NCBI GenBank assembly: GCA_028821515.1
Contig: JAPPGA010000001.1
Span: 1 to 63,399 of the forward strand
DNA length: 63,399 nt
Reading direction: 5' to 3'
DNA from: Gammaproteobacteria bacterium
Lineage (GTDB): Bacteria; Pseudomonadota; Gammaproteobacteria; Pseudomonadales; Azotimanducaceae
In this document: positions 36,511-46,405 of the stretch, piece after piece
Layout: every line of letters starts with the position of its first letter
How positions within the stretch are numbered: position 1 is the first letter of the stretch
Notes under the pieces: model-generated
Told to the model about the DNA's origin: nothing
Databases searched by the model: none
Seen by the model: only the letters and a program-made list of their open reading frames with translations
Program-made: the position numbers and the translations under genes

Positions 36511-37220
36511 TGGACGTGTTTCGCGACTACAGCCTGCCCCTGCTGCTGGCGGTCGGCATTCACGCCGCGGCCGTGCTCGCGCTGGCCCAGGAATGGAAGC
36601 CTCCCCCGAACGAACCCCAAGCCATCAGGCCTGACATCGTCAATGCGGCCCTGCTCGTGCTCGAGCGGCCCAAGCCCAAACCTGCGCCACGTCCCGCGCC
36701 ACCTCCACCCTCACCGAAACCGGAACCGAAGCCGGAACCCCGCGTCGCGGAGGTTCCGACACCGAAGGATCCCCTCGCCGAGCAGCGGCGCAGGGAAGAG
36801 GAGGCCGAACGTGAGCGGCTGCGCGAAGAGCAGGCACGGAAAGAACGGCTGGAAGCGCTCGCGGAGAGCGCTTTCGAGCAGGCGCTCGAGCAGGAGGCGA
36901 TGGAAATCGGGAGCGATGGTCTCGACGACGCCTCAATGTCCTACGTCGACGGCATCTATCGCGCCGTGGTGGCCAACTGGTCAAGGCCTCCGTCCGCTCG
37001 CAACGACATGGAGACGCAGTTGCGCGTGGAGCTGATACCCACCGGCGAGGTTGTGTCGGTTACCGTGATTTCTTCGAGCGGCAACAGCGCCTTCGACCGC
37101 TCCGCCGAGGCTGCGGTTCGCAAGGCGAGACGATTCGAGGTGCCGAGCGAAATACGACTGTTCGAGCGGCACTTCCGCTCGTTCGTCTTGTTATTCAAGC
37201 CACAGGACCTGTTACTTTGA
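36510..37220 (+). CDS. tolA: Tol-Pal system protein TolA
   Basis: This 236-residue protein spans the periplasm from the inner membrane (helix near residues 8-26) to TolB and Pal. A Pro/Lys-rich stretch (about 50-80) and a charged helical stretch of Arg/Glu (about 88-130) are followed by a TonB-like C-terminal domain with ELIPTGEVVSVTVISSSGN. ATG at 36510 is taken over a TTG one codon earlier. Shorter helical stalk than in E. coli. Confidence 0.94.
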   Translation: MDVFRDYSLPLLLAVGIHAAAVLALAQEWKPPPNEPQAIRPDIVNAALLVLERPKPKPAPRPAPPPPSPKPEPKPEPRVAEVPTPKDPLAEQRRREEEAERERLREEQARKERLEALAESAFEQALEQEAMEIGSDGLDDASMSYVDGIYRAVVANWSRPPSARNDMETQLRVELIPTGEVVSVTVISSSGNSAFDRSAEAAVRKARRFEVPSEIRLFERHFRSFVLLFKPQDLLL

Positions 37221-38551
37221 ATATCCCCAAATCGCCTACAAGACGCTGGCTGTCGGCATGCGTGGCCGCATCGGTGATCGCGTCACCTGCGTCAGGGCTC
37301 GACACGATCATCATCGATCAGGGCTATGACGATCCCACCAGGATCGCCGTCGTTCCTTTCGAAACCCTGGACTCGACCGATGCCGGGATTGCCGAAATCG
37401 TTTCCTTCGACCTGGCGCGCAGCGGCCAGTTCGATCCGCTACCGAGAGAGAACATGCTGTCGTTCCCGGCCCGGGCCGAGGATGTCTTCTTCCGCGACTG
37501 GCGCATCCTCGGAATAGAGTACGTGGTCATCGGGCGGCTCCGAAAACAGCCGAACGGGGATTTGTCCGTCGCCTACCATCTATTGGACGTGTTCAACGAA
37601 CGGGAGTTGACGACGCGCCGGATCGTCGGGGCACGGGCATCGGAGCTGCGGGATGTCGCCCACAGCATCTCCGACGACGTGTACGAGCACATTACCGGGA
37701 TACGCGGGGCTTTCTCCACCAAGCTTCTCTACGTGCTCGCAAAAAACGCCGGAACCTCGTACGCGACCTACGAACTGAAACTGGCGGACTCCGACGGCGC
37801 CCGCCCGCGCACGCTGTTCGAGTCCACCGAGCCCCTGCTGTCGTCGAGCTGGGCACCGGACGGGAAACGGGTGGCCTATGTCTCGTTCGAAAGCGGAAGA
37901 CCGGCAATAATCATCCAGGACATCGCCACCGGGTCCCGCTCCCGGGTCGCGGAATACAAGGGGCTCAACAGCGCACCGGTATTCTCGCCCGACGGCAATC
38001 GTCTCGCGCTGGTACTTTCGCGGGATGGAAACGCGGAAATCTACGTGAAGGACCTGGTGTCCGGTGAGCTCCGGCGCATCACCCGTTACCCGAGCGCCAT
38101 CGATACGGAGCCGACCTGGACACGCGACGGCACCGGGCTGATCTTCACTTCCGATCGAGGTGGCCGGCCGCAGATATACCGGATGGACCTGACCAATTCC
38201 ATGGTCGAACGTCTGACCTTCGAGGGCGACTACAATGCCCGGCCGCGGCTCCTGCCGGACGGAGAAAACCTGGTCTACGTTCACAGGCGCGGGAGCACCT
38301 ATCACATCGCCTGGCAGAACCTGGTGCGCGATGACGGCGTACGCGTGCTCACTGCCACGCCCCTCGACGAATCACCTTCCATCGCGCCAAATGGAAGGAT
38401 GTTGATCTATGCCACGCAAGTCGGGGGTAGGGGTATACTAGCCGTTGTTTCGATAGACGGACGCGTCAAGTACCGGCTGCCCTCCGCCGAAGGCGACGTG
38501 AGGGAACCTGCGTGGTCACCGTACATGGACACGTTTTCGCCCGGAACCTAG
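37217..38551 (+). CDS. tolB: Tol-Pal system periplasmic beta-propeller protein TolB
   Basis: This 444-residue protein has a signal peptide (WLSACVAASVIASPASG), an N-terminal alpha/beta domain (RIAVVPFETL) and WD-like propeller repeats: LSSSWAPDGKRVAYVSFESG, APVFSPDGNRLALVLSRDG, PTWTRDGTGLIFTSDRGG and others. TolB shuttles between TolA and Pal. The start is TTG overlapping the tolA stop (TTGA). Confidence 0.96.
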   Translation: MNIPKSPTRRWLSACVAASVIASPASGLDTIIIDQGYDDPTRIAVVPFETLDSTDAGIAEIVSFDLARSGQFDPLPRENMLSFPARAEDVFFRDWRILGIEYVVIGRLRKQPNGDLSVAYHLLDVFNERELTTRRIVGARASELRDVAHSISDDVYEHITGIRGAFSTKLLYVLAKNAGTSYATYELKLADSDGARPRTLFESTEPLLSSSWAPDGKRVAYVSFESGRPAIIIQDIATGSRSRVAEYKGLNSAPVFSPDGNRLALVLSRDGNAEIYVKDLVSGELRRITRYPSAIDTEPTWTRDGTGLIFTSDRGGRPQIYRMDLTNSMVERLTFEGDYNARPRLLPDGENLVYVHRRGSTYHIAWQNLVRDDGVRVLTATPLDESPSIAPNGRMLIYATQVGGRGILAVVSIDGRVKYRLPSAEGDVREPAWSPYMDTFSPGT

Positions 38552-38604
38552 CCCTCGCTCAGCGAAGGTCGGGGAATCGAGATCGACAATACAGGAGAAG
38601 CGAA

Positions 38605-39171
38605 GTGAGGCATTTTTTAGCAGAGAGCGGGACTTTGTGGGGGAATCGCGTGATGGGCTTCGTCGTCGCGGTGCTTGCCGGTTGCGTGTTGGCCGGTTGT
38701 GCAAGCTGCGCCGGCCAACCCGAGCCCGTGGAAGTTATCGAGGACGCGCCTCCGCCAGAGGTGGAGCCGCCGGCACCCGTCGAGGTGAAGCCGCGCGTGG
38801 ATGACGAGGGTGTCCCGTATGATGAAGACACCGGACGTCCGCTGTCACGAGTCGTGCACTTCGACTTCGACCTGGCAGTGCTGCGGCCTGCGGACATACG
38901 CGTTCTGGAACAGCACGCGGCCTTCCTCTCCACCGCCCGGGACCGTTCGATCGCAGTAGAAGGCCACTGCGATGAACGCGGAACGCGGGACTACAACCTC
39001 GCGCTTGGCGAAAGACGGGCCAACGCCGTGGTCGAGTTTCTGACTACTTCGGGCGTACGCCAATCGCAGATAGCGGATGTCGTGAGCTATGGAGAAGAAC
39101 AGCCTGTCGACGTCGGTTCCAATGAGGAAGCCTGGGCAAAGAACCGGAGGGCGGTCATCGTCTACCAGTAG
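38605..39171 (+). CDS. pal: Peptidoglycan-associated lipoprotein Pal
   Basis: This 188-residue lipoprotein starts at GTG with AGGAGA nine bases upstream. A signal peptide ends in a lipobox (VLAGC, two candidates in tandem), then a Pro/Glu-rich linker and the OmpA-like domain VHFDFDLAVLRPAD to VEGHCDERGTRDYNLALGERRA, which binds diaminopimelate in peptidoglycan. It anchors the outer membrane to the wall and completes the Tol-Pal operon. Confidence 0.96.
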   Translation: MRHFLAESGTLWGNRVMGFVVAVLAGCVLAGCASCAGQPEPVEVIEDAPPPEVEPPAPVEVKPRVDDEGVPYDEDTGRPLSRVVHFDFDLAVLRPADIRVLEQHAAFLSTARDRSIAVEGHCDERGTRDYNLALGERRANAVVEFLTTSGVRQSQIADVVSYGEEQPVDVGSNEEAWAKNRRAVIVYQ

Positions 39172-39238
39172 GGTGGCCCCGGCCGGAGCCACCGCGAAAC
39201 GGCAGGGGGCTCCGACCAGAAGGCTTCCTGTCGCGCTG

Positions 39239-40099
39239 GTGAGACGGAGCAAGCACAGGTTCCACACGCGAATTGCGGGTGCCTTGGCCCTGCGCCACTG
39301 GCGGTGGCTAACGGGTGCCGTCGCCCTGTCACTACTCAGCTTCGCCCACGCGGCGGCACCCGTGGAAGAGTCGGTTGCCGAGGAGCAGTCCCCGGACCGG
39401 GTTTCCGTTCGGCAAAGGGGTGTTTCCCCCGTCGGGACGACCGATGAAACGCCCGCTGGCACGAACCAGCCAGCAAGTCAGCTCGGACAACTGTTCTACC
39501 AGCTGCAGCTATTGCAGGACGAGGTGCAACGCCTCAACGGTGCGCTGGAAGAGCAACAGCACCGGCTGGAGCGGCTGGCGAGAGAGCAGCATGAACGCTA
39601 CCTGGGCCTGGACAGAAGGATCGTGGAGTTGACCGGGGGGGCGTCCCCGGACGCCTCCGCCGATGACAGGTTCAACCGGCCGGATGCCGGTACCGACCCG
39701 CAGACACAACAACCTGGTGGGGTACCCACGGAGAGGGCCGCCTACGAATCCGCATACCAGAAGATGGAGCTTCGCGAATACGAAGCCGCCGGCGAGGGTT
39801 TCCAGCGGCTGATCGAGGAATACCCGAACGGTCAGTTCACGCCGAACGCGTTCTACTGGCTGGGCGAGTTGCACCGCAAGAACGGCGATCCCGAATCCGC
39901 CCGCCAGTCCTTCGTACAAGTCGTGACTCTCTATCCGGACCACAGCAAGGTGCCGGACGCCCTTTACAAGCTCGGCGTCGTCTACGCGCAACTGGATGAA
40001 CCGGCACTCGCCCTCGAGTACCTGGACCGCGTGTTGAGCGAATATCCGGATTCCACCGCGGCCGGTCTGGCGGAGCAACATGCCGCCGAGTTGCGTTAG
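39239..40099 (+). CDS. cpoB: Cell division coordinator CpoB (YbgF)
   Basis: This protein of about 286 residues has a signal peptide (WLTGAVALSLLSFAHAAAP), a coiled-coil stretch (LFYQLQLLQDEVQRLNGAL) for trimerisation, and three C-terminal TPRs (YESAYQKMELREYEAAGEG, NAFYWLGELHRKNGDP, DALYKLGVVYAQLDEP). CpoB links peptidoglycan synthesis to Tol-driven constriction. The start is uncertain; GTG at 39239 is used, GTG at 39173 is possible, and neither has a good ribosome site. Confidence 0.9.
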   Translation: MRRSKHRFHTRIAGALALRHWRWLTGAVALSLLSFAHAAAPVEESVAEEQSPDRVSVRQRGVSPVGTTDETPAGTNQPASQLGQLFYQLQLLQDEVQRLNGALEEQQHRLERLAREQHERYLGLDRRIVELTGGASPDASADDRFNRPDAGTDPQTQQPGGVPTERAAYESAYQKMELREYEAAGEGFQRLIEEYPNGQFTPNAFYWLGELHRKNGDPESARQSFVQVVTLYPDHSKVPDALYKLGVVYAQLDEPALALEYLDRVLSEYPDSTAAGLAEQHAAELR

Positions 40100-40146
40100 C
40101 CCGAGCTTGCCCGGAGCGCGTCCCTCGCCCCCAGAGGTTCAGCGGA

Positions 40147-40806
40147 ATGAACGCCTCGTTGTCTACTTCGTTGCGCATCACCGAGATCTTCCACTCTATC
40201 CAGGGGGAGTCGTCATCCATGGGCAGGCCGACGACTTTCGTCCGGCTCACGGGTTGTCCGCTGCGATGCCAATACTGCGACACGGCTTACGCCTTCACCG
40301 GCGGCGAAGTCATGACCATGGAGGCCGTGGTCCAACGGGTGAGCGACTTTCCCGCCCGCTTCGTCACCGTCACGGGCGGCGAACCGCTCGCGCAGCCAGG
40401 GGTCCGTCCGCTGATGGCCGCCCTGTGCGATCGCGGCTATCGGGTTTCACTGGAAACCAGTGGAGCCATGGACATTTCTGGCGTCGACGACCGCGTCACC
40501 ATCGTCATGGATCTGAAGACACCCGGGTCTCTGGAAGCCCACCGCAACGACTACCGGAACATCGAGCGGTTGAGAAACTCCGACGAGGTCAAGTTCGTCA
40601 TCTGCGACGACCGCGACTACGAATGGGCCAAGCGCAAGTGCGAGGAGCTGCGCCTGGGCGAGCGGGTGGGCGAAGTACTGTTCTCGCCTTCCGCAACCGA
40701 ACTCTCGGCCCAGGCGCTCGCAGAGTGGATCCTGCGTGACGGGCTGGACGTGCGCATGCAGATCCAGTTGCACAAGGCGCTTTGGGGCGATCAGCCCGGC
40801 CGATGA
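40147..40806 (+). CDS. queE: 7-carboxy-7-deazaguanine synthase QueE (radical SAM)
   Basis: This 219-residue radical SAM enzyme makes 7-carboxy-7-deazaguanine for queuosine. The cluster motif is [10 protein letters not shown] (CxxxCxxC) near residues 36-45, preceded by [12 protein letters not shown], and followed by [11 protein letters not shown] (SAM-binding GGE). Its stop overlaps the queC ATG by four bases. Confidence 0.96.
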   Translation: MNASLSTSLRITEIFHSIQGESSSMGRPTTFVRLTGCPLRCQYCDTAYAFTGGEVMTMEAVVQRVSDFPARFVTVTGGEPLAQPGVRPLMAALCDRGYRVSLETSGAMDISGVDDRVTIVMDLKTPGSLEAHRNDYRNIERLRNSDEVKFVICDDRDYEWAKRKCEELRLGERVGEVLFSPSATELSAQALAEWILRDGLDVRMQIQLHKALWGDQPGR

Positions 40807-41474
40807 CGCGCGCGGTCGTCCTCGTCTCGGGCGGTCTCGACTCCGCCACCGCCCTCGCCATCGCCCGAAACCAGGGATTCGACTGCTACGCGCTATCCGT
40901 CGCCTACGGTCAACGCCACGATGTTGAACTCGACGCGGCGAAGACCATCGCCAAGGCACAGGGCGCTTGCGAACACAGGGTGGTCACCGTCGACCTGTCG
41001 TCCTTCGGCGGCTCGGCGCTTACCGACCCGGATATCGCCGTGCCCGAGGTTCCAACCAGCGGGATCCCCATCACCTACGTCCCCGCGCGAAACACCGTGT
41101 TCCTGTCTCTCGCACTGGCGTGGGCGGAAACGCTCGGCGCCCGCGACATCTTCATCGGCGTCAATGCCGTGGACTATTCCGGCTACCCCGACTGCCGCCC
41201 GGCTTTCGTCGAGGCGTTCACCGAACTCGCCAACCTGGCTACAAGAACAGGGGTCGAGGGCGAGAGATTCGTGATTCACACGCCGCTCATCGACCTTTCC
41301 AAGGCGGAGATCATCCAGCGCGGAATCGCGCTCGGTGTCGATTACGGCAAGACGATATCCTGCTACCAACCGGACAAGGACGGCCGCGCCTGCGGCAAGT
41401 GTGATAGTTGCCGCATCCGCCGCGAGGGGTTCGCCTCGGCTGGCGTCCCGGATGCGACCGAATATCAAGCCTGA
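40803..41474 (+). CDS. queC: 7-cyano-7-deazaguanine synthase QueC
   Basis: This 223-residue ATP-dependent nitrile synthase makes preQ0 from the QueE product. The PP-loop [10 protein letters not shown] starts at residue 9 and the zinc site [14 protein letters not shown] near the end is complete. No queD is in the window. The position between queE and tRNA-Lys follows the Pseudomonas order, apart from an extra gene after it. Confidence 0.96.
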   Translation: MTRAVVLVSGGLDSATALAIARNQGFDCYALSVAYGQRHDVELDAAKTIAKAQGACEHRVVTVDLSSFGGSALTDPDIAVPEVPTSGIPITYVPARNTVFLSLALAWAETLGARDIFIGVNAVDYSGYPDCRPAFVEAFTELANLATRTGVEGERFVIHTPLIDLSKAEIIQRGIALGVDYGKTISCYQPDKDGRACGKCDSCRIRREGFASAGVPDATEYQA

Positions 41475-41559
41475 TACCTGAAGAAGCGCCAACAGGCGTA
41501 TGGCTTGCATTCGCCATTTCGGCGCGTATAGTGCCGCGCTTTCTTGGGGGGGACGTGGC

Positions 41560-42981
41560 ATGCGATCCATCAAATTCCTGTCCTTGCTCGGTTTCGTAGC
41601 GTCGTCGGCAATTGTCACATCGGCTCAAGATCACGAGTCGCTGACGGACGGGTCGACATTTCGCGACTGCCGCACCTGTCCCGAGATGCTCGTGATCCCG
41701 GCCGGCACGTTCATGAAGGGGTCCCCCCAGGATGAACCCGGACGAAGCGATGACCGGAGAAATCATGACGAAGACGATCTGGAGGGACCCGGGGGATCGC
41801 AGGTCCAAGTCTCGGTTCGCCGGTTCGCCCTCGGCGTCTTCGAGATCACCAATCGGGAATTTCAGGCATTCGTCGAAGACTCTGGTTACGAGATGCCGGG
41901 CGGCTGTTGGGCGCTCCTGTACGGGGACGGCACGTGGAACCGTTACCCGGAGGCCACGTGGAAGAACCTTGGCCGCCCATTCGAAGACGCCGAACCGGCT
42001 TCCTGCATCCATTGGGACGCCGCCCGCGCATACGCAAGATGGTTGTCACTCAGGACGGGGGCTTCGTATCGACTTCCGACCGAGTCCGAGTTCGAGTATG
42101 CGCTACGTGCGGGTTCGTCCACCCGCTACCATTTCGGCGACGATCAGGAGGACTTGTGTCGGTTCGGGAATGTGCGGGATGCATCGTTCAATACGATCTA
42201 TCCCGGCGTGCCCACACTGCAGTGCGACGACGGTTACGCAACGCTCGCGCCCGTCGGCCAGTTCCAACCGAATGCCTTTGGCATATACGACATGACCGGC
42301 AACGTATGGGAATGGCTTGCGGACTGTTATGAACCAAGCTACGCCAATGCGCCGACGGACGGGTCAGCCCTGCTTGCCGATTCCTGCGAAGCAAGAAGCC
42401 TCCGCGGCGGTTCCTGGAGCTATGACCTGTCGAGCCTGCGTTCTGCGGACCGCAGCGACGATCCGGTAGATGCGCTGTTCGACACCCTCGGCTTCCGCGT
42501 AGCCAGGGACCTGGACGTCGCGGTCGCTCTGGCACCGGACTGGGACCTGCGCGTCTACGAGGATCGCGAGCGCGGATTCTCATTCCTGTATCCCGCGAGG
42601 CTTGAACGGTCTGGCGACGGGAGCAATCTCGCATTCGCCGAGAGCCCGAAGGACATTTCCTACATCGAGGACGTCCCCTACATCGCAGTCAGCGTCACGA
42701 AGAACGAAACCTCCGCCACAGCGAACTCGCTCGCGGAGGCACTCGCAAAGTCCCTGAAGGGCGAAGTCGTCGCGTCGAAACAGTCGATCCTGCAGGATGG
42801 TGTCACCGACGCTACTGAAATCGTGGTGGACTGGCGTCACGCGGGGACTGAGCGCTTGCTGCGAAGCACGAGTCTCAGCATCGTGATCGGCGATCAACGC
42901 GTATCGGTTCGATTGACCAAAGGACCCAGCTCGGACTGGGCCGATCTGAAGCAACTGCTCTACACGCTGCGCGTGCACTAA
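41560..42981 (+). CDS. Exported SUMF1/FGE-sulfatase-domain protein
   Basis: This 473-residue protein has a signal peptide (FLSLLGFVASSAIVTSAQ) and a GGGGGGA ribosome site. Residues 40-320 are an SUMF1 fold (MLVIPAGTFMKGS, YRLPTESEFEYALRAG, FGIYDMTGNVWEWLADC, SLRGGSWSYD, LGFRVARD). The two Cys that bind copper in formylglycine-generating enzymes are not visible in the final segment, so catalysis as an FGE is doubtful. The C-terminal 150 residues are a separate beta-rich module. It sits between queC and tRNA-Lys. Confidence 0.85.
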   Translation: MRSIKFLSLLGFVASSAIVTSAQDHESLTDGSTFRDCRTCPEMLVIPAGTFMKGSPQDEPGRSDDRRNHDEDDLEGPGGSQVQVSVRRFALGVFEITNREFQAFVEDSGYEMPGGCWALLYGDGTWNRYPEATWKNLGRPFEDAEPASCIHWDAARAYARWLSLRTGASYRLPTESEFEYALRAGSSTRYHFGDDQEDLCRFGNVRDASFNTIYPGVPTLQCDDGYATLAPVGQFQPNAFGIYDMTGNVWEWLADCYEPSYANAPTDGSALLADSCEARSLRGGSWSYDLSSLRSADRSDDPVDALFDTLGFRVARDLDVAVALAPDWDLRVYEDRERGFSFLYPARLERSGDGSNLAFAESPKDISYIEDVPYIAVSVTKNETSATANSLAEALAKSLKGEVVASKQSILQDGVTDATEIVVDWRHAGTERLLRSTSLSIVIGDQRVSVRLTKGPSSDWADLKQLLYTLRVH

Positions 42982-43010
42982 GCGCGTGACTTGCTTCAAG
43001 GGAGTGTGTT

Positions 43011-43086
43011 TGGTGGGCCGTCTGGGACTCGAACCCAGGACCAACGGGTTAAAAGCCCGCTGCTCTACCAACTGAGCTAACGACCC
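43011..43086 (-). tRNA. tRNA-Lys (anticodon TTT)
   Basis: The minus strand reads GGGTCGTTAGCTCAGTTGG at the 5' end, with D-loop, anticodon stem CGGGC-TTTTAA-CCCG (anticodon TTT), T-arm GGTTCGAGTCC and encoded CCA. Acceptor arm GGGTCGT/ACGGCCC pairs well apart from one G-T. It follows the queE-queC cluster as in pseudomonads, but on the opposite strand. Confidence 0.97.
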
Positions 43087-43143
43087 TGGTCGCGAGCGGC
43101 GTGCATTGTAAGCAGGTGCCGGAGAGCGAACAAGGCGACATGG

Positions 43144-44370
43144 CTATCGCGGCGGCCGATCCACGATCACGCCCGCGCGCTCGAGTTCTGCGACCTGGTC
43201 ATCCGAATAGTCGAGCCAGCCCTTGAGTACGGCCGCGTTGTCCGCGCCGAGCTTCGGGCACGGCGTCCAGTCCGCGCTCGATAGTCCCTTCATCTTCATG
43301 GGATTGCCCGGCATCGGCGTCGGCCCGGCTTCGATGGGCACGAAAAAGCCCCGTTCGCGTGATTGCGGGTCGCTCAGCATGTCCGGCGTCGCGTTGACTG
43401 GACCGGCGGGGATGCCCACCACCTGTAGTGCCCCAGCGGCGGTCTGCTTGTCGCGACATGCGGTCCAGCGAGAGATCAGCGCATCGATTTCCGAGCGGTC
43501 ACGCTGTCGGGTCGCGAAATCGGCATCGGGGTCAAGTCCCGGGACGACGGAGCAAAGCGCCCTCCACTCGCCGTCGTCACGGCATGCGATGGCGATCCAT
43601 TGGTCTTCTCCCGCGCTCGGATAGACACCGTGGGGCGCCATTTCGGGATGGCCGTTGGCGAGCCGCTCAAGCGGGTTTCCGAGTTGGCGGTCAACCAACC
43701 AGGCGCCGCAAAAGGAAACGGCGGCATCGTGCAGGGACATTTCGATGAAGGCCCCCTTGCCCGTCTTCCTGCGCCGGCGCAGCGCGGTCACGACGCCCGC
43801 CGCCGCGCTGACGGCGGCCACCGGGTCCATCAACGCCATGGCGGTATTGCGCGGCTCGTCCGGTCCATAACCCATCACGTCCGACAGTCCGCTCATCGCC
43901 TCGACCGCGGGACCGAACGCCACGCGCTGGCTGTACGGCCCTTCGAGTCCGTAGCCAGGCATGGCGACGTAGATGATGGATGGATTCTCTGTGCTAAGGA
44001 CATCGTAGGAGAGACCGAGTTTCGGCATGGTGACAGAGTGAAAGTTCTCGATCACCACGTCGGCCTCCCGCACCAGACCCAGGAACGTTTCCTTGCCCGC
44101 GTCGGTCTTCAGGTCAATGGCAACGCTCTGCTTGTTGCGCTGCTGCTTTACGAAGATCGCGTTCCGGTTCCACGGCTCGTCGCCGGGATCGCTGCCAAGC
44201 CAGCCGTAAGCGACCTCGTTCACGGGGTAATCTCTCGGCCCCCTGCCCATCGGCGACTCGATCTTGACCGTCTCGGCACCGAGATCCGCGAGGAAACGCG
44301 TAGCGAGCGGACCCGCCCAGACATGGGTCAGGTCCAGAATGCGCACGCCCCGCAGCGGACCGTCAGCCAC
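43144..44370 (-). CDS. CaiB/BaiF CoA-transferase family protein
   Basis: This 408-residue family III CoA-transferase starts at GTG 44370 (VADGPLRGVRILDLTHVWAG); the frame is open upstream but that part lies within the next gene. The GTG overlaps the neighbouring stop by eight bases. The expected catalytic Asp is present in MALMDPVAA, and the GKGAFIEMSLHDA helix follows. CoA acceptor unknown. It is the last gene of a four-gene set with a second CaiB, an enoyl-CoA hydratase and DUF2277. Confidence 0.9.
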   Translation of the reverse strand: MADGPLRGVRILDLTHVWAGPLATRFLADLGAETVKIESPMGRGPRDYPVNEVAYGWLGSDPGDEPWNRNAIFVKQQRNKQSVAIDLKTDAGKETFLGLVREADVVIENFHSVTMPKLGLSYDVLSTENPSIIYVAMPGYGLEGPYSQRVAFGPAVEAMSGLSDVMGYGPDEPRNTAMALMDPVAAVSAAAGVVTALRRRRKTGKGAFIEMSLHDAAVSFCGAWLVDRQLGNPLERLANGHPEMAPHGVYPSAGEDQWIAIACRDDGEWRALCSVVPGLDPDADFATRQRDRSEIDALISRWTACRDKQTAAGALQVVGIPAGPVNATPDMLSDPQSRERGFFVPIEAGPTPMPGNPMKMKGLSSADWTPCPKLGADNAAVLKGWLDYSDDQVAELERAGVIVDRPPR

Positions 44371-45388
44371 CCTGTTGCTCCTGCACCGATAGAACGGCAG
44401 GTCGCGGGGATGTCCCGCCCATCCGCCATCCGATACGAGGCGAGGCGAGGCGGCCATGTGCGCTCTCCACCTGCTGCCAGAAGTCGCGCTCAGCCAGGTG
44501 CGGGTCGCGCAACACCTCGTCGAAGGTCTTGAGTTCACCGCAAGGGAAACGGTGTTCCGTCGCGCGCGCGAGCACCTCCGATGTCGACATCGGCGCGAAG
44601 GCCTCGGCCAGGATCTCGTGCAGCGCCTCTCGATTGGCGATGCGGTCTGCATTCGTCTCGAAGCGCGGGTCGACTACGAGCTCCGGGCGATCGACGGCCG
44701 TGGCAAGGGCGTCCCAGAAATGCAGGGTGATGTTGATATAGACCCAGCCGTCCGCGCAGCGATAGAGATTGCTCGGCGAGACGTAAACGAAGTCGCTGCC
44801 GTGGCGGGAGCGTATCTCGCCCGCGCAGGTCCACATCACCGTCGTGAACTGGCTCAAGGCCATGACGGACTCGAACATGCCGACGTCGATGACGTTTTCT
44901 TCGCCGGCCAGTCGACTCGCATTCGCCGCGATATAGGCAAAGCCGCCGCTCTGGAACTCCGCGTAGTGGCCCGGCAGGGTCAGGGGTGCGCGGTCCTCAT
45001 CGCCCATGAGGTAGGTGTATCCCCCCATCGCGAGAAGCGTGCCGGGCGTGGCGCTCCAGTTTCTTTTCGGTCCCGTCCGGCCGAAGGGCGTGATCGCCGC
45101 CTTTACCGGCGCGCGCCAGTCATCGAAGCCCAGGTCCCTGACACCCTGGGCAGTAGGTGTTTCAGCAACAACGACATCGGCCCTGTCTGCGAGTTCGCCG
45201 ATGATCTTGAGGTCATCTGTCTGGACCCGGCGCTTGCCGGCATGGAGATAAACGTCAAGTGCCTCGGAACTGTGCTCGCTCGGCGCCAGGGACGCCGCCG
45301 CCACGCGAACGACCTCGCAACCCGCCTGCACGAACATCCGCCCGCAATATCCGGCGGCGAACCCGCCGATTTCCAGAACACGATCCAT
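44363..45388 (-). CDS. CaiB/BaiF-like protein with altered active site
   Basis: This 341-residue protein is shorter than typical (about 400), lacking part of the N-terminal region (it opens MDRVLEIGGFAAGYCGRMF). At the catalytic position most relatives have Asp; here the aligned segment reads GHYAEFQSGG, with Glu. A conserved VIDVGMFESV helix follows. It may be an inactive or regulatory partner of the overlapping downstream CaiB, forming a heteromer. Starts 12 bp after the hydratase gene. Confidence 0.82.
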   Translation of the reverse strand: MDRVLEIGGFAAGYCGRMFVQAGCEVVRVAAASLAPSEHSSEALDVYLHAGKRRVQTDDLKIIGELADRADVVVAETPTAQGVRDLGFDDWRAPVKAAITPFGRTGPKRNWSATPGTLLAMGGYTYLMGDEDRAPLTLPGHYAEFQSGGFAYIAANASRLAGEENVIDVGMFESVMALSQFTTVMWTCAGEIRSRHGSDFVYVSPSNLYRCADGWVYINITLHFWDALATAVDRPELVVDPRFETNADRIANREALHEILAEAFAPMSTSEVLARATEHRFPCGELKTFDEVLRDPHLAERDFWQQVESAHGRLASPRIGWRMGGTSPRPAVLSVQEQQGG

Positions 45389-45400
45389 CTCGTCCCGGAC

Positions 45401-46405
45401 TCAACCAGACTCGATCTCGTCCACGAGACCCCACTGGAGCGCCGTCCGGGCATCGACGCGTTCCCCCGTCAACGCCATGTACGCCAGCCGGCGGCGGCCG
45501 ATCCGGGGCAGGATGCTGGCTGTCCCCCCGGCACCGGGCACGAGCCCCATGGAAACCTCGGGGAGCTGAAAAAACGCGTCTTCCCGCGCAACGACGTGGT
45601 TCACGAACGCCGGCAATTCGATACCAGCCCCGATGCAGGCGCCGTGCAGTCGTGCTTCCACGCGATCGCGCAGCGCATGCAACGTGGCACCTGCGCTGCG
45701 CGTGAGACGCGACGCATGCGCGAGACCCGCATCGGACCCTTCGCCAAACTCGTCGAGGTCGCCCCCGGCACTGAAGCAGACACCCGCACCGCGAAGGACC
45801 GCCTTCTCGATGCCGGGATCGTCTCCCACGAGGTACAGCGCTTCGCACAGGCCATCGCGCAAACCGGACGAATAGGCATTGCGCCTCTGCGGCCGGTTCA
45901 GCGTGATGTGGAGTACATCGTGCACCCGTTCAACGATGACGGGCGGCTCCGGGTCGGGCGGTATCCGACGGGCCGGGCGCGAAGCAAGCCACGACTGGAA
46001 CTCCGCACCATGCTGCAGGGTTGAATAGGCAAGAGACTCGGCGAGCAGTGCATCCTCGGTCGCGATGCGTTCGTTGTGTCGCAGGAGGCCCACGAGCGTC
46101 ATCGAGGCAATCGGATTGTGTTCGATCGCTTCGGCTACCAACTCCGCCCGCTCGTCCGACTCGACAGCCACGTCCACCAGTTCGGGCACCGCATCCAGGT
46201 CATCGACATCGCCGATCCCGATCACCGGACAGTTGGGCCGGTATGCAGCAGCAGCCGAATCATCGTCATCGATTGCGACCAGCGCGTACGGCCTTCCACA
46301 GAGTGGCGAGAACGCCTCCGCCGCTGCAGGCGACGTCAGCCTCGCCACCAGCTCGGGGATCGACAAAAGGCTGTCCAAGTGCGTTCTCGCCGACCGCCAG
46401 GTCAA
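45401..46405 (-). CDS. Enoyl-CoA hydratase/isomerase family protein with N-terminal extension
   Basis: This 334-residue crotonase-fold protein has the core from about residue 155: LHITLNRPQRRNAYSSG, GAGVCFSAGGDLDEFG (oxyanion hole) and LHGACIGAGIELPAFVNHV. The SMGLVPGAGGTASILPR segment has catalytic-site spacing. Residues 1-150 are an unusual extension with no clear family. Its start overlaps the DUF2277 stop by four bases, so the operon is coupled. Substrate unknown. Confidence 0.85.
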   Translation of the reverse strand: MTWRSARTHLDSLLSIPELVARLTSPAAAEAFSPLCGRPYALVAIDDDDSAAAAYRPNCPVIGIGDVDDLDAVPELVDVAVESDERAELVAEAIEHNPIASMTLVGLLRHNERIATEDALLAESLAYSTLQHGAEFQSWLASRPARRIPPDPEPPVIVERVHDVLHITLNRPQRRNAYSSGLRDGLCEALYLVGDDPGIEKAVLRGAGVCFSAGGDLDEFGEGSDAGLAHASRLTRSAGATLHALRDRVEARLHGACIGAGIELPAFVNHVVAREDAFFQLPEVSMGLVPGAGGTASILPRIGRRRLAYMALTGERVDARTALQWGLVDEIESG